41,588 nt of DNA from Fimbriimonadales bacterium (GCA_026418055.1 JAOACB010000020.1:1-41588); one strand, 5' to 3'. Counted from the first letter of the stretch, positions 12,657 to 21,910 are shown. Numbers and translations are program-made. Notes: a model not told the origin generated them from the sequence alone.

Positions 12657-15600
12657 GTACAAGCCGTGGCGGTACGCGCCCCGCGATGCGGTGCTGAAGC
12701 GGCGGCTGGAGCGGTTCCGGGAGGAGGCGGATATCTTCCGGAGCGAGCGCTCGTGGGAGCGGTTTGGTTCGCCGGAGGCGGAGGGGGCCCCGCGGGAGCG
12801 TGCGCCGCGGTACCTTGGGCAGGGGCGCATCGAGGCGCTGCTGGGTGGTGCGCCGGGTGTTCCCGGGGCGTCGCCCGGTGGTGCTCCGGCGGCCGCGGAG
12901 GAGAAGAAGGGCGGCAAGGGGCTGCTGGGCAAGCTGGGGGACCTTGCGGGGGATGTGCTGGACCCGGTGGGGGATGTGGCGGGGAAGGCGGTGGGGACGG
13001 CGCTGAAGGTGCTGGATGCGCCGCGGGAGTACGTGGGGAGCCCGCTGTTCGCGATCGCTTCGGGGCAGACGGAGGCGGAGCGGAAGCCGGTGCTGGATGC
13101 GGAGGGGAAGCCGACGGGGCAGTACTACCGGGAGAAGCCGGGGTTCGGGGAGATGTTCCGGGCGTGGGGCGCGGCGCTGCAGGACCCGGTGGGGCAGTTC
13201 AAGGAGGGGCGGGAGGCGTTCAAGGAGCGGGCGGCGAACCCGGAGCAGACGTGGCTGTCGCGGGCGGCGCTGAACGTGGCGAGCGACCCGCTGAGCCTGG
13301 TGGGGCCGCGGGCGGCGGCGCGGGTGGTGGGAGCGGTTGGGCTGCAGGGGACCAAGGCGGGGCGGGTGCTGTACGAGCTGCTGGATTCGGGCGGCGGCGG
13401 GGTGGTGCTGGGGGCGAACGCGGCGAGCGAGGCGCAGGCGGAGTACGGGGACCAGGTGCCGTTGTGGAACCGGCTGAGCCCGGAGGCGCGGGCGATCATC
13501 GCCGGGGTAGCGGGCGGTGTGGCTGGCGGGGCCATCCACCGGCGGGTGGCGACGCGGGGGCTGGAGGGCATTCCTGGGGCGAAGCAGGGCTTTGGGCTCG
13601 GGGTGGAGGACGTGAGCGGCGGCCGGCCGACGATGCGGGAGGGCTTCGAGACGCTGCGGCACGCGGACATCACGGAGCGCCCGGACCTGTTCCAGGGGCG
13701 GGATGCGGACCCGGGGAAGACGTATAGCGAGCGGAAGGTCGGGGAGATCGTGGAGAACTTCGACCCGATGCGGCTGGAGCCGGGGCTGGTGGTGCGTGAC
13801 GCCGCGACGGGGCAGACGGTGGTGGTGCGGGGGCATCACCGGCTGGAGGCGATGAAGCGGCTGGCGGAGCAGGGGAAGGTCGGTGAGACGGGCACGTGGC
13901 AGGTGGTGGACGCGGACCTTTCGAACCCGGCGCACGTGCAGGAGCTGCGCCGGATGGCGATGCTTTCGAACTATTCGACGTCGGGGACGAACCTCCGGGA
14001 GGACCTGCGGGCGGTGCGGGTGCTGCTGGACGACGGGGAGGATGTGCCGGCGATCGCGAAGGCGATGCGGGTGAGCCAGCAGGAGGCGGAGGACCTGGTG
14101 CACCTGTCGCGCATGCCGCAGGACCTGGTGGACCGGGTGGTGGAGACGCGGGCGGCGACGGGGAATGCGGCGGAGGTGGCGCGGGCGGCGAAGGTGTACG
14201 GGCTGACGGAGACGGACGTCCGGGCGATGTTTGGGCGGTACGTGTTCGGCGACCAGAGTGAGATTTCGCGGACGCGGTTGCGGGAGCGGCTGACGCAGGC
14301 CGGGCGGATGCTGCAGGAGGAGCGTGCGAAGGCATCGCAGGCGGGGTTTGGTGACCTGCTTGGGGATGATTCGTGGCGGTCGGTGCAATCGGATGTGCTG
14401 GATGTGGTGGACCGGCTGGAGGCGAAGCGCACGGAGCTGGAGAGCCAGCGGCGTACACTGGTGACGCTGCGCAATTCGATGGGGAAGGCGTTCGGCGATG
14501 ACCCGCGGGCGCGGGAGCTGAGCGACCTGCTCGAGGAGCGAGTGGCGCGGCTGGAGGATGAGATTGCAGCCATCACCGGAGAATACGAAGCGCGTGCGAA
14601 AGCCCGGTTTGCGGGCGATACCGGACGACCGGCTGAAGGCGCGGATCGAGGAGTTGAAGGCGCAGCTGGGCCTGACGGACGAGACGGAGGAGCGGGACCG
14701 CTCCCCGGACAGCAGGGACTCTTCGGGGACGAGGTAGCGCCGAGCCGGGCGGAGGCCGAGCCGCAGCAGGGGCGGCCGGTTGAGCAACAGCCGCCGACGC
14801 CGGAGGAGCCGGGGCCGGTGGGGGAGCCTGTGGTTCGTCCGCAGGACGCTGGACCGCGGCCCATCGGCCGCGCGGATGTGGAGTTCAGCGCGCAGGGGAC
14901 GTACCGGAAGACGCGGTTCATCACGCTGCGGTCGAAGGTCGACAGCGGGAAGGTGTTCATCCAGGTCAAGCTGGAGCGGTGGCCTGAGAGCCCGGAGTGG
15001 CGTGTGCGGCTGCGGACGGGGACGGACCAGCGCACCGGGGCGGAAGTGTGGGAGACGGTGAGCACCCATGCTTCGCTGGCGGAGGCGAAGAAGGCGGCGC
15101 TGGACCTGGTGGAGAACGACCCGCGGGCGGTAAGTGATTACCGGCCGCGCCCGGAGGCGCCGAAGGAGGCGCCCGCGCCGCCCGCCGAGGAGACGGTGAA
15201 GGAGGCGGACCTTTTCGGGAATGTGCGCGACACGTTCAGAACCGAGGGGGAGACGGCCGGCATTCGGGAGACGCAGGGCGACCTGCTGGGGCGGTTGGAT
15301 GCAGAGGAGAAGCTGCGGCGGGCGGAGGCCCGGGGCGAGGCGCCGGCTGCCCGCCCTGGGGAGGAGGCGCCGCGGGGAGATGACGCTGCTGGCGAGGGGC
15401 CGAAAGCGGAGGCGCCGCGGGTGGAGGAAGCGGCGCGGGCCGCTGCACCGGGCGCCGAGCGCGCGGTGGCGGAAGCGCGTGCGGAGGCCGATGGGCGGGC
15501 TGGGGACGCGGGGAGGGCCGACGAGGGGAGGGCCGACGAGGGGACGGCGAGGGAGGAGACGCCGCGGCAGCGGCAGAACCGGACGGAAGAGCCGTTCAGC

Positions 15601-18600
15601 CGGGACGAGGCACGGGCGGATGAGGCGGAGTTCGAGACGCCGAAGGCGGACGAGGGCCCGCCGCCGCCGCTGGACCGCTCGAGCGACTGGGCGATGCTGG
15701 GGTTGGAGCCGGGGAAGGCGTATACGAAGGAGGAGCTGAAGCGGGCGTACCGGCGGCAGGCGCGGCGGTATCACCCTGACATCAACTCGTCGCCGACGGC
15801 GATGCAGGACATGAAGGACATCAACGCGGCGTTCGAGCGGCTGGCCGCGGGGCGCGGGCAATACCATGCGCGGAAGGATGCCGGGGCTGGCCGCGGGGCG
15901 CGGGCTGAGGGGCAGCAGGGCGCCGGGCCTGACTGGGCGAAGCGGGAGCAGGAGAAGGCGGAGGAGCAGGCGCGGAGCTGGCGGAAGGCGGAGGAGAACC
16001 GGCCGCCGGGCGGGGGGGAGCACGGGCCGAGCACGGAGGACTGGTACTACGCGTTTGGGACGACGCCGCCGAAGGGTGGGGCGGGTGCCGGTGGTGGTGG
16101 GGGTTCGGCTGCGGGCGGGGCCCCGGGCGCTGCGGCTGCTGGTGGTGGGGGTTCGGCTGCTGGCGGCGGGAACGCTGGCGGGCCGCAGTTCCGGCATTTT
16201 GGGCAGGATGAGCGGTTCGACCTGTTCAATGCGAAGTCGCGGGATGCGCAGGTGCGGGCGCAGCAGGAGTACCTGCAGTCGCTGCGAGGGCGGCTGAACC
16301 AGATGCTGCGGCGGGTGCTGGCGAAGCTGGGCGCGGAGCACTACGACCGCAACATCGTGCTGGACACGCTGGTGCGGCCGTTCGTGGTAGGGGAGAAGAA
16401 CCGGGTGGAAAACCTGATTCAGCACTGGGTGTCGTGGTTCCGGGAGGAGGCGGAGACGAAGCTGAAGCGGGCCGGGATCCGGATTGAACGGGCCGGGGAT
16501 GGCTCGTGGCGGATTGATGGTGACCCGCTGATGCCGACGATCGAGGATGTGATCGAGCGGTCGACGCCGGCCGGGAAGGCGTACTGGGACAGCCTGACGG
16601 CGGAGCAGCGGCAGGCGCTGGAGTTCATCGAGTGGGGGAACGAGGCGGTCAACAAGACGATCCTTGCGCACGGCGGGAAGGTGCCGTGGGACCCGGATAT
16701 CGAGGGGACGTACTTCCCGCGGAAGGTGATTGGGCTCGATGGGCAGGAGCGGACGTCGGGCGCGTCGGACTTCCGGAAGTCGCGCACGATGGAGAGTTTG
16801 GAGGAAGGGCTCGGCCGGAACGTGGAGTACGAGAACCCGTTCGATGCGCTCGAGGCGGGGATGCGCGGGAAGCTGCGGCATGCGCAGGATGCGTACCTGC
16901 GGGAGGTACTGGAGCCGCTGGCGGTGAAGCCGAATGCGAAGGCGGGGATCCGGGCGGGGTTCGGGTACGACTATGTGGATCACCCGGCGGTGCGGGGGCT
17001 GCTGTTCCGGCAGGAGGATGCGGACCGGATCCGGGATGCGCTGAAACCGCCGGCCGAGAACATCTTCACGAAGGTGCCGAAGGCGCTGAATGCCGTGCTG
17101 ACGCCGCTGCGGGCGACAGGTGACCTTTCGGCGACGCTGCAGCAGGGCATGATCATGTGGATCAAGAATCCGAAGGCGGCGGCGGACTACTGGACGGCGA
17201 CGGTGATGAGCCTGAAGAACCCGGAGTACTACTTCCGGGCGATCGACCGGCTGGAGGGCAAGGGGCCGGGGCTCAACCAGCACATCCGGTGGGGGGCGCG
17301 GTACGTGGACCCGCATTCGGCGGACGAGTACCTGATGCCGAAGGTGGCGAAGCGGCTGACGGGGGGGAAGCTGGACGAGATTCCGGTGGTGGGCACGGTG
17401 GCGCGGAAGTCGAACGAGCACTTCGCGCGGTTTTTGAACCTGGTGCGGTTCGAGCTGGGGAACCAGGAGTACCAGCGGGCGGTAGCGCGGGGGCTGACGG
17501 GGGAGGCGCTGGACGACCACATGCGGCAGGCGTGGAATGCCATCAACCGGGCGACGGGATGGTCGGGGCGGAAGGTGACCACGATGGAGCAGGTGGTGAT
17601 GTTCGCGCCGCGGTACTTCTCTTCGAGCGCGGAGCAGCTCTACGCGGGGCTGACGCGCGGCGGCATCGAGGGGAGCATTGCGCGGCAGCACCTGGCGCGG
17701 CAGCTGGTGATGGCGGGGACGGTGGCGTGGCTGTGGAACACGGCGCACGGGTATGAGACGGACTGGGACCCGCGGAGCGGGAACTGGCTGCGACTGCGGA
17801 ATGTGGCAGGCATGGATGTCTCGCTGCTGGGGACGTACGACACGCTCTACCGGGGCATTGCGGGGACGCTGGCAGGGAAGCCCGGCGAGGGGATCGGGGT
17901 GGATATCACGCGGCCGGTGCGGTTCATGGAATCGAAGCTGAGCCCGGCGGCGAAGCTGGTGTACGAGCCGTTCGTGAAGCGGGAGACGTACCTCGGTGAG
18001 CCGCTGGACCCGGGCAGTGTGAGGGGGCTGGGGAAGATTGCGGTGGAGCAGGCGAAGAGCAGCCTGCCGTTTGGGGTGCAGAGCCTTGTCGAGGAGGGGC
18101 CGGGCGCGGCGGTGGTGAGCTCGACGGGTGTTTCGGCGAGCCTGCTGACGGTGACGGAGCGGTTGACGCAGACGCGGGACGATGTGGCGCTGGAGCGGTT
18201 CGGCAGGCGGTACGACGAACTGCGGGGGGCGGAGAAGTCGCTGGTGAATGAGGACGAGCGGGTGGCCAAGGCGCAGGCGGCGAAGGATGCGCAGGATGAG
18301 CGGCGGGGCGGGGATGCGGCGGCGCTGGTGCGGATTCGACAGACGTTCAAGGAGCGGATGGCAGCGAGCGCGCGGTACCTGGCGGAAGGGAAAGATGATG
18401 CGGGGAAGCCGTTCACGGGGAACGACTACCGGGATGCGTACCATGAGCTGCAGACGTACCTGGCCGGGCAGCGGGACCTGCTGAAGGACCGGAGCGGCGG
18501 CGATGCGGAGGTGGATGGCTGGTTCCGGCTGTACGACGAGGCGACGATGGCGAACGGGCAGCTGAACTTCGACCGGCTGGACGCGCTGCAGGCGGCGTAC

Positions 18601-18972
18601 CGGGAGAAGCACCCGGGGATCGATGAGAAGGTGGACCGGGTGATCGGGGTGCAGGACGACCAGACGCTGCGGGAGTTCCGGGAGGCGCAGAAGCTGGCGA
18701 AGGAGTACTACCAGATCCCGGCGTACCGGGGGATGGCGCTGGAGGATGCGCAGCGGGCGTCGGAGGTGCTGCAGGTGGCGCAGGGGCTGGTGCGTGCCGG
18801 GCAGGCGCGGGACACGAACCGGGCGCTGGCGATGATGACGGCGTCCGACCCGGAGGGGGTGGTGCTGGCGCGGCGGGCGCTGCGGCGGGGGGCGAACCCG
18901 GCGCGGCGGCGGTTCCGGCTGGAGCACCCGGAGTTCGGGCGGTTCTACACGAACGCGGCGGCGATTGGCTAG
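12649..18972 (+). CDS. Giant polyvalent-type virion protein with ParB-like and J domains (2107 aa)
   Basis: At 2,107 residues this takes 15% of the genome. Residues of about 325-515 contain a ParB/sulfiredoxin-fold segment with VVVRGHHRLEAMKRL near 392-406, followed by a helical ParB-like region (IAKAMRVSQQEAEDLVHLSR). Residues of about 1010-1070 form a J domain with KRAYRRQARRYHPDIN and HPD at 1042-1044. A Gly/Ala linker lies near 1140-1180. The C-terminal 900 residues include INRATGWSGRK and MFAPRYFSSSAEQ, reminiscent of domains in large polyvalent phage proteins. Such proteins are thought to be packaged and injected to act on the host. TTG 12649 is the most plausible start, since no nearby ATG exists in frame; ribosome binding GGCGAG precedes it. 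Codon bias switches frame at about 14582-14705, see findings. Confidence 0.72.
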   Translation: MAEYKPWRYAPRDAVLKRRLERFREEADIFRSERSWERFGSPEAEGAPRERAPRYLGQGRIEALLGGAPGVPGASPGGAPAAAEEKKGGKGLLGKLGDLAGDVLDPVGDVAGKAVGTALKVLDAPREYVGSPLFAIASGQTEAERKPVLDAEGKPTGQYYREKPGFGEMFRAWGAALQDPVGQFKEGREAFKERAANPEQTWLSRAALNVASDPLSLVGPRAAARVVGAVGLQGTKAGRVLYELLDSGGGGVVLGANAASEAQAEYGDQVPLWNRLSPEARAIIAGVAGGVAGGAIHRRVATRGLEGIPGAKQGFGLGVEDVSGGRPTMREGFETLRHADITERPDLFQGRDADPGKTYSERKVGEIVENFDPMRLEPGLVVRDAATGQTVVVRGHHRLEAMKRLAEQGKVGETGTWQVVDADLSNPAHVQELRRMAMLSNYSTSGTNLREDLRAVRVLLDDGEDVPAIAKAMRVSQQEAEDLVHLSRMPQDLVDRVVETRAATGNAAEVARAAKVYGLTETDVRAMFGRYVFGDQSEISRTRLRERLTQAGRMLQEERAKASQAGFGDLLGDDSWRSVQSDVLDVVDRLEAKRTELESQRRTLVTLRNSMGKAFGDDPRARELSDLLEERVARLEDEIAAITGEYEARAKARFAGDTGRPAEGADRGVEGAAGPDGRDGGAGPLPGQQGLFGDEVAPSRAEAEPQQGRPVEQQPPTPEEPGPVGEPVVRPQDAGPRPIGRADVEFSAQGTYRKTRFITLRSKVDSGKVFIQVKLERWPESPEWRVRLRTGTDQRTGAEVWETVSTHASLAEAKKAALDLVENDPRAVSDYRPRPEAPKEAPAPPAEETVKEADLFGNVRDTFRTEGETAGIRETQGDLLGRLDAEEKLRRAEARGEAPAARPGEEAPRGDDAAGEGPKAEAPRVEEAARAAAPGAERAVAEARAEADGRAGDAGRADEGRADEGTAREETPRQRQNRTEEPFSRDEARADEAEFETPKADEGPPPPLDRSSDWAMLGLEPGKAYTKEELKRAYRRQARRYHPDINSSPTAMQDMKDINAAFERLAAGRGQYHARKDAGAGRGARAEGQQGAGPDWAKREQEKAEEQARSWRKAEENRPPGGGEHGPSTEDWYYAFGTTPPKGGAGAGGGGGSAAGGAPGAAAAGGGGSAAGGGNAGGPQFRHFGQDERFDLFNAKSRDAQVRAQQEYLQSLRGRLNQMLRRVLAKLGAEHYDRNIVLDTLVRPFVVGEKNRVENLIQHWVSWFREEAETKLKRAGIRIERAGDGSWRIDGDPLMPTIEDVIERSTPAGKAYWDSLTAEQRQALEFIEWGNEAVNKTILAHGGKVPWDPDIEGTYFPRKVIGLDGQERTSGASDFRKSRTMESLEEGLGRNVEYENPFDALEAGMRGKLRHAQDAYLREVLEPLAVKPNAKAGIRAGFGYDYVDHPAVRGLLFRQEDADRIRDALKPPAENIFTKVPKALNAVLTPLRATGDLSATLQQGMIMWIKNPKAAADYWTATVMSLKNPEYYFRAIDRLEGKGPGLNQHIRWGARYVDPHSADEYLMPKVAKRLTGGKLDEIPVVGTVARKSNEHFARFLNLVRFELGNQEYQRAVARGLTGEALDDHMRQAWNAINRATGWSGRKVTTMEQVVMFAPRYFSSSAEQLYAGLTRGGIEGSIARQHLARQLVMAGTVAWLWNTAHGYETDWDPRSGNWLRLRNVAGMDVSLLGTYDTLYRGIAGTLAGKPGEGIGVDITRPVRFMESKLSPAAKLVYEPFVKRETYLGEPLDPGSVRGLGKIAVEQAKSSLPFGVQSLVEEGPGAAVVSSTGVSASLLTVTERLTQTRDDVALERFGRRYDELRGAEKSLVNEDERVAKAQAAKDAQDERRGGDAAALVRIRQTFKERMAASARYLAEGKDDAGKPFTGNDYRDAYHELQTYLAGQRDLLKDRSGGDAEVDGWFRLYDEATMANGQLNFDRLDALQAAYREKHPGIDEKVDRVIGVQDDQTLREFREAQKLAKEYYQIPAYRGMALEDAQRASEVLQVAQGLVRAGQARDTNRALAMMTASDPEGVVLARRALRRGANPARRRFRLEHPEFGRFYTNAAAIG
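15511..15540. repeat. Tandem 15-bp repeat, two copies
   Basis: GGGAGGGCCGACGAG occurs twice in direct succession in the Ala/Glu/Arg-rich linker of the giant protein, adding a repeated GRADE unit. It lies between the ParB-like and J domains and probably reflects slippage in a disordered linker. Confidence 0.8.
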
Positions 18973-18979
18973 GAAGTGA

Positions 18980-19009
18980 TTGACGGGACTTCGGTACTTA
19001 GAGTATGAC
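18980..19009 (+). promoter_or_regulatory. Candidate promoter for scaffold and capsid genes
   Basis: TTGACG at 18980-18985 and TATGAC at 19004-19009 are spaced by 18 bp in the 43-bp gap after the giant gene. The -10 box ends only 6 bases before the GTG at 19016, so the transcript would start at or next to the initiation codon. A dedicated promoter would allow the high capsid expression a phage needs. Confidence 0.5.
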
Positions 19010-19015
19010 TGAGGC

Positions 19016-20002
19016 GTGACCGACGACGTTGCGAATGCTGATAGTGTCGTGAATGAACCGGCTGCGGAGGCGGCCCCGGCGGAGCGGCCGCCGGACGGCG
19101 CTCCGGGGGAACAGCCGCTCAGCATGGCGGAGGCGTTTGCGGCGGCGAAGGCGATGGTGGAGGAATCCCCGGCTGCGGAGGCCGTGCCAGCGAGTGGCAC
19201 CGGGAGCAGCGACGATGCGGAACCTTCGGCCGAGCCGAGCGAGGAAGGACCAGGGTCACGGAAGCGCTACGACGAGCGTGGCGCCCTGCAGAAGATTCTC
19301 CAGCTGCGCCGGGATGGGAGGCTGCATGAGCTGCCGCCCGAGGCGCAGGGGCTGGTGCGGAAGCTCGAGCATGAGCTGAAGCAATCGGCCATCCGGGAGT
19401 ACGAGCAGCAGCGGCAGGAGGAGGAGCAGTTTCGCGACTTCTACCTGACGCACCTGGCGATCCGTGAGAACGACCCTGCGCAGTATGCGCGCCTGGTGAG
19501 CCAGCGGCCGGAGCTGGCCATCTTCATGAAGAGCTATGAAGATGCGCACCCGGATGTGACGCTGGAGAACCCTGAGGGCGGGCTGGGGCCGAGCGAGGAG
19601 CGGCTCCGCGGGGAGCTGGCCCGGCAGTATGGGCAGGGGTTCGAGCTGATGATCGATGCCATCGCGGAGGACGGGGGGCTCCCGGCGGACGCGGTGGCGG
19701 CGCTGAAGCGGGAGTTCAAGTTCGGGGAGCACCCGGATTCGATGAACCTTGCGGTGTTCGGCGCGAAGGTGATCTCGGCGCTTGCGGAGGCGCGGGCGAA
19801 GGAGCTGGCGGCGAAGGAAGTGGAGAAGGTGAAGGCGGCGGAGCGGAAGGCGTACGAGCTGCAGCTGCAACGGCTGCGGGGGATGTCGGCGCCGTCGGTT
19901 GCGGTGATGGCAGGGCTGCCGGGTTCGGGCAAGGACGTGAAGGCTGGTCCGTTGACGATGGCCGAGGCGTTCGAGGCGGCGAAGGAGCTGCTGAAGAGCT
20001 GA
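19016..20002 (+). CDS. Probable capsid scaffolding protein (328 aa)
   Basis: The gene lies directly before the major capsid gene and encodes an acidic, Ala/Glu-rich protein: a disordered N-terminal 80 residues, a long helical core (KLEHELKQSAIREYEQQRQE), and a helical C-terminus (ARAKELAAKEVEKVKAAERK). This profile is typical of scaffolding proteins, which shape the procapsid and leave before DNA is packaged. The motif MAEAFAAAK near residue 37 is echoed as MAEAFEAAK near the C-terminus. The start is GTG 19016; no clear ribosome binding site precedes it, matching the leaderless promoter suggested upstream. No protease domain is visible. Confidence 0.68.
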   Translation: MTDDVANADSVVNEPAAEAAPAERPPDGAPGEQPLSMAEAFAAAKAMVEESPAAEAVPASGTGSSDDAEPSAEPSEEGPGSRKRYDERGALQKILQLRRDGRLHELPPEAQGLVRKLEHELKQSAIREYEQQRQEEEQFRDFYLTHLAIRENDPAQYARLVSQRPELAIFMKSYEDAHPDVTLENPEGGLGPSEERLRGELARQYGQGFELMIDAIAEDGGLPADAVAALKREFKFGEHPDSMNLAVFGAKVISALAEARAKELAAKEVEKVKAAERKAYELQLQRLRGMSAPSVAVMAGLPGSGKDVKAGPLTMAEAFEAAKELLKS

Positions 20003-20025
20003 GGCCCCAGTGAACCCGGGGGTGT

Positions 20026-20991
20026 GTGGTGCCTGGTAACCCGAACTATTCGACGGACGTGCTGACCGCGACGGTGGAGCTGTACCTGTCGCGGAAGCCG
20101 AAGGATGCGATTTTCCAGAAGGTGACGGTGCTGGATGTCCTGAACAAGCGGGCGAAGATTTCTCGCCGCGGGGGCATCAAGCTGCTGGAGCCGCTGATGT
20201 ACGCGAAGAGCAGCAGCGGCGGGAGCTACTCGGGGTATGACGTGTTCGACGTTTCGCCCCAGGAAGGGCTGACGAACGCGGAGTTCCAGTGGAAGTACTA
20301 CTACTGGACGGTGACGATTTCGGGCCAGGAGGAGCTGGAGAACGCGGGCGAGGCGGAGATGCTGAACCTGCTCCAGGCGAAGATCAACCAGGCGGAGCTG
20401 TCGATGCAGGACCTGCTGGGGCAGCACGTGTTCCTGGACGGGACGGGCAACGGCGGGAAGAACCTGACGGGGCTGGCGCTGATGGTGGACAACGCGGGGA
20501 CGTACGGGAACATCAACCGTGCGACGAATGCGTGGTGGGCGGCGCAGGAGAACGGGAGCTCGGTGGCGCTGACGCCTGCGGGGTCGAACGGGATGCGGCG
20601 GATGTTCAATGACTGCTCGTACGGGCAGATGACGCAGACGCCGAACCTGATCATCACGACGCAGGAAGGGTTCGAGAGCTACGAGGCGCTCATGGACTCG
20701 AACATGCGGTACACGAACACGGGCGAGGCGAACGTGGGCTACGCGAAGCCGAGTCTGATGTTCCGGGATGCGCAGCTGTTCTGGGACGACTACTGCCAGG
20801 ACGGCCACATGTACTTCTTGAACACGAGCTTCATCAACTTCGTGGTGAACCCGGAGCGGGACTTCAAGGTGACGCCGTTCAAGGTGCCGGCGAACGGCGA
20901 CTCGAAGGTGATGCAGATTCTGTTCGCGGGGAACCTGACGTGCTCGAACTGCCGGCACCAGGGGAAGTTCACCGCGCTGACGAATGCGTAG
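20026..20991 (+). CDS. Major capsid protein (about 321 aa)
   Basis: This is the best candidate for the HK97-fold capsid subunit: about 320 residues, no signal peptide, mixed alpha/beta, directly after the scaffold gene. Segments such as ELYLSRKPKDAIFQKVTVLD, YYYWTVTISGQEELENAGEA, an alpha-helical spine (LQAKINQAELSMQDLLGQHV) and NLTGLALMVDNAGTYGNINR are characteristic of a widespread phage coat family. C-terminal FFAGNLTCSN-like strands end in FTALTNA. The start may be GTG 20026 or GTG 20029; the GGGGGTG just before favours the latter by spacing. A hairpin follows at 21004-21018. Confidence 0.85.
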   Translation: MVPGNPNYSTDVLTATVELYLSRKPKDAIFQKVTVLDVLNKRAKISRRGGIKLLEPLMYAKSSSGGSYSGYDVFDVSPQEGLTNAEFQWKYYYWTVTISGQEELENAGEAEMLNLLQAKINQAELSMQDLLGQHVFLDGTGNGGKNLTGLALMVDNAGTYGNINRATNAWWAAQENGSSVALTPAGSNGMRRMFNDCSYGQMTQTPNLIITTQEGFESYEALMDSNMRYTNTGEANVGYAKPSLMFRDAQLFWDDYCQDGHMYFLNTSFINFVVNPERDFKVTPFKVPANGDSKVMQILFAGNLTCSNCRHQGKFTALTNA

Positions 20992-21003
20992 TGCCGCGGG
21001 GGC

Positions 21004-21018
21004 CGGGGCGATGCCCCG
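21004..21018 (+). terminator. Hairpin after the capsid gene
   Basis: CGGGGC and GCCCCG pair around GAT, 12 bases past the capsid stop, with additional G/C bases flanking. It precedes the strong AAAGGAGAAGG ribosome binding site of the next gene. It may partially terminate or stabilise the capsid message; there is no U-tract. Confidence 0.4.
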
Positions 21019-21045
21019 CCCCGTGGACGAAAGGAGAAGGTCGGG

Positions 21046-21516
21046 ATGGCTGCGTTTACTGGGCCGCTGGTGCTGGGTGCGAACCTGGACCGGTACACGG
21101 ATGACAAGCTGCATGAACTGGGGTCGCTGGCGTCGGGGCCGAACGGGAAGCTGTACCGGTACGTGCGGTTCCTCGATGCGGTGACCTACCAGGCGGGGGA
21201 CGTGTGCACGCGGGGGACCGCGGGCACGGATGCGTGGAACGTGACGAACGACCGCGTGGGCGGCTCGGCGGTGACGGGCCACGAGGTGGTCGGGGTGCTG
21301 CATGGGCCGAACGTGCCGACGCAGAACCAGTACGGGTGGATTCAGGTGGGCGGCGAGTGTGCGCCGCGGGGGACCTACGTGGCGGGCGACTATCTGAAGC
21401 CGCACGCGACGAACGACGGCGAGGCGGTGGTCTCGGGCTACACCGCGGCGAAGGCGGACTTCAACATCTTTGCCTTTGCGCAGAGCGCGAGCCGCGCGAC
21501 GCTGCGGATCCTGTAG
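21046..21516 (+). CDS. Decoration/head-stabilisation-like protein (156 aa)
   Basis: The product is a beta-rich, compact, 156-residue protein with many Gly and Thr (VTGHEVVGVLHGPNVPTQNQ, GGECAPRGTYVAGDYLKP) and no helices of note. Capsid decoration proteins of this character usually follow the coat gene, which is the position here. A strong AAAGGAGAAGG site precedes ATG 21046, suggesting high expression. No enzymatic motif or signal peptide is visible. The functional call is an inference from position and composition. Confidence 0.6.
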   Translation: MAAFTGPLVLGANLDRYTDDKLHELGSLASGPNGKLYRYVRFLDAVTYQAGDVCTRGTAGTDAWNVTNDRVGGSAVTGHEVVGVLHGPNVPTQNQYGWIQVGGECAPRGTYVAGDYLKPHATNDGEAVVSGYTAAKADFNIFAFAQSASRATLRIL

Positions 21517-21526
21517 GAGGGCGCGG

Positions 21527-21910
21527 GTGCCGCTGTACGACTACCGCTGCGCTAGCGGGCACGTGACGGAGCTTCGGCGGCTTTTCGGGGAGCGCGAAGC
21601 GCCGGCGGCATGTGCGGCGTGCGGCGGTGCGGCGGCACCCGTGTTTTCGCCGAACGGGCGGGTGTTCATCCCGATTGCGTTTCGGCAGGTGCTGGCGGAC
21701 GGCACGCCGGGCGGCGGCGGGCTGTCGTGGAGCGACTTCTACGACTGTTCGGAGCGGGAGCTGGCGCGGCGGCCCGGGGTGGAGAAGTACCAGCGGGTGC
21801 TGAGCCAGCCGCGAAACGGGGCCGCGGCGGAACCGGACGGCCCGAGCATTGAGGCGTGCTACCAGGAGGCGAAAGCGCTGGTGGCGGGAAGGGGTACTGG
21901 TGATGGCTGA
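21527..21910 (+). CDS. FmdB-type zinc-ribbon protein (127 aa)
   Basis: The N-terminus VPLYDYRCASGHVTELRR with a later CAACGG forms the FmdB-like zinc ribbon: a Cys/His pair at about 8 and 12, and a CxxC near 29-32. The rest (VFIPIAFRQVLADG, SWSDFYDCSERELARR) is unassigned. FmdB ribbons are found in many small regulatory and phage virion-region proteins; a specific role is not known. The start is GTG 21527, preceded by AGGAGGGCG. An upstream ATG in frame would overlap the previous gene without a ribosome binding site. The 3' end overlaps the next gene by 8 bases. Confidence 0.7.
   Translation: MPLYDYRCASGHVTELRRLFGEREAPAACAACGGAAAPVFSPNGRVFIPIAFRQVLADGTPGGGGLSWSDFYDCSERELARRPGVEKYQRVLSQPRNGAAAEPDGPSIEACYQEAKALVAGRGTGDG

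Noticed and set aside
12595..19200. A minus-strand open frame of about 2,200 codons opposite the giant gene
   Set aside because: It is a shadow produced by G-ending codons on the plus strand. Its product is a low-complexity Arg/Pro/Leu/His sequence without domains.
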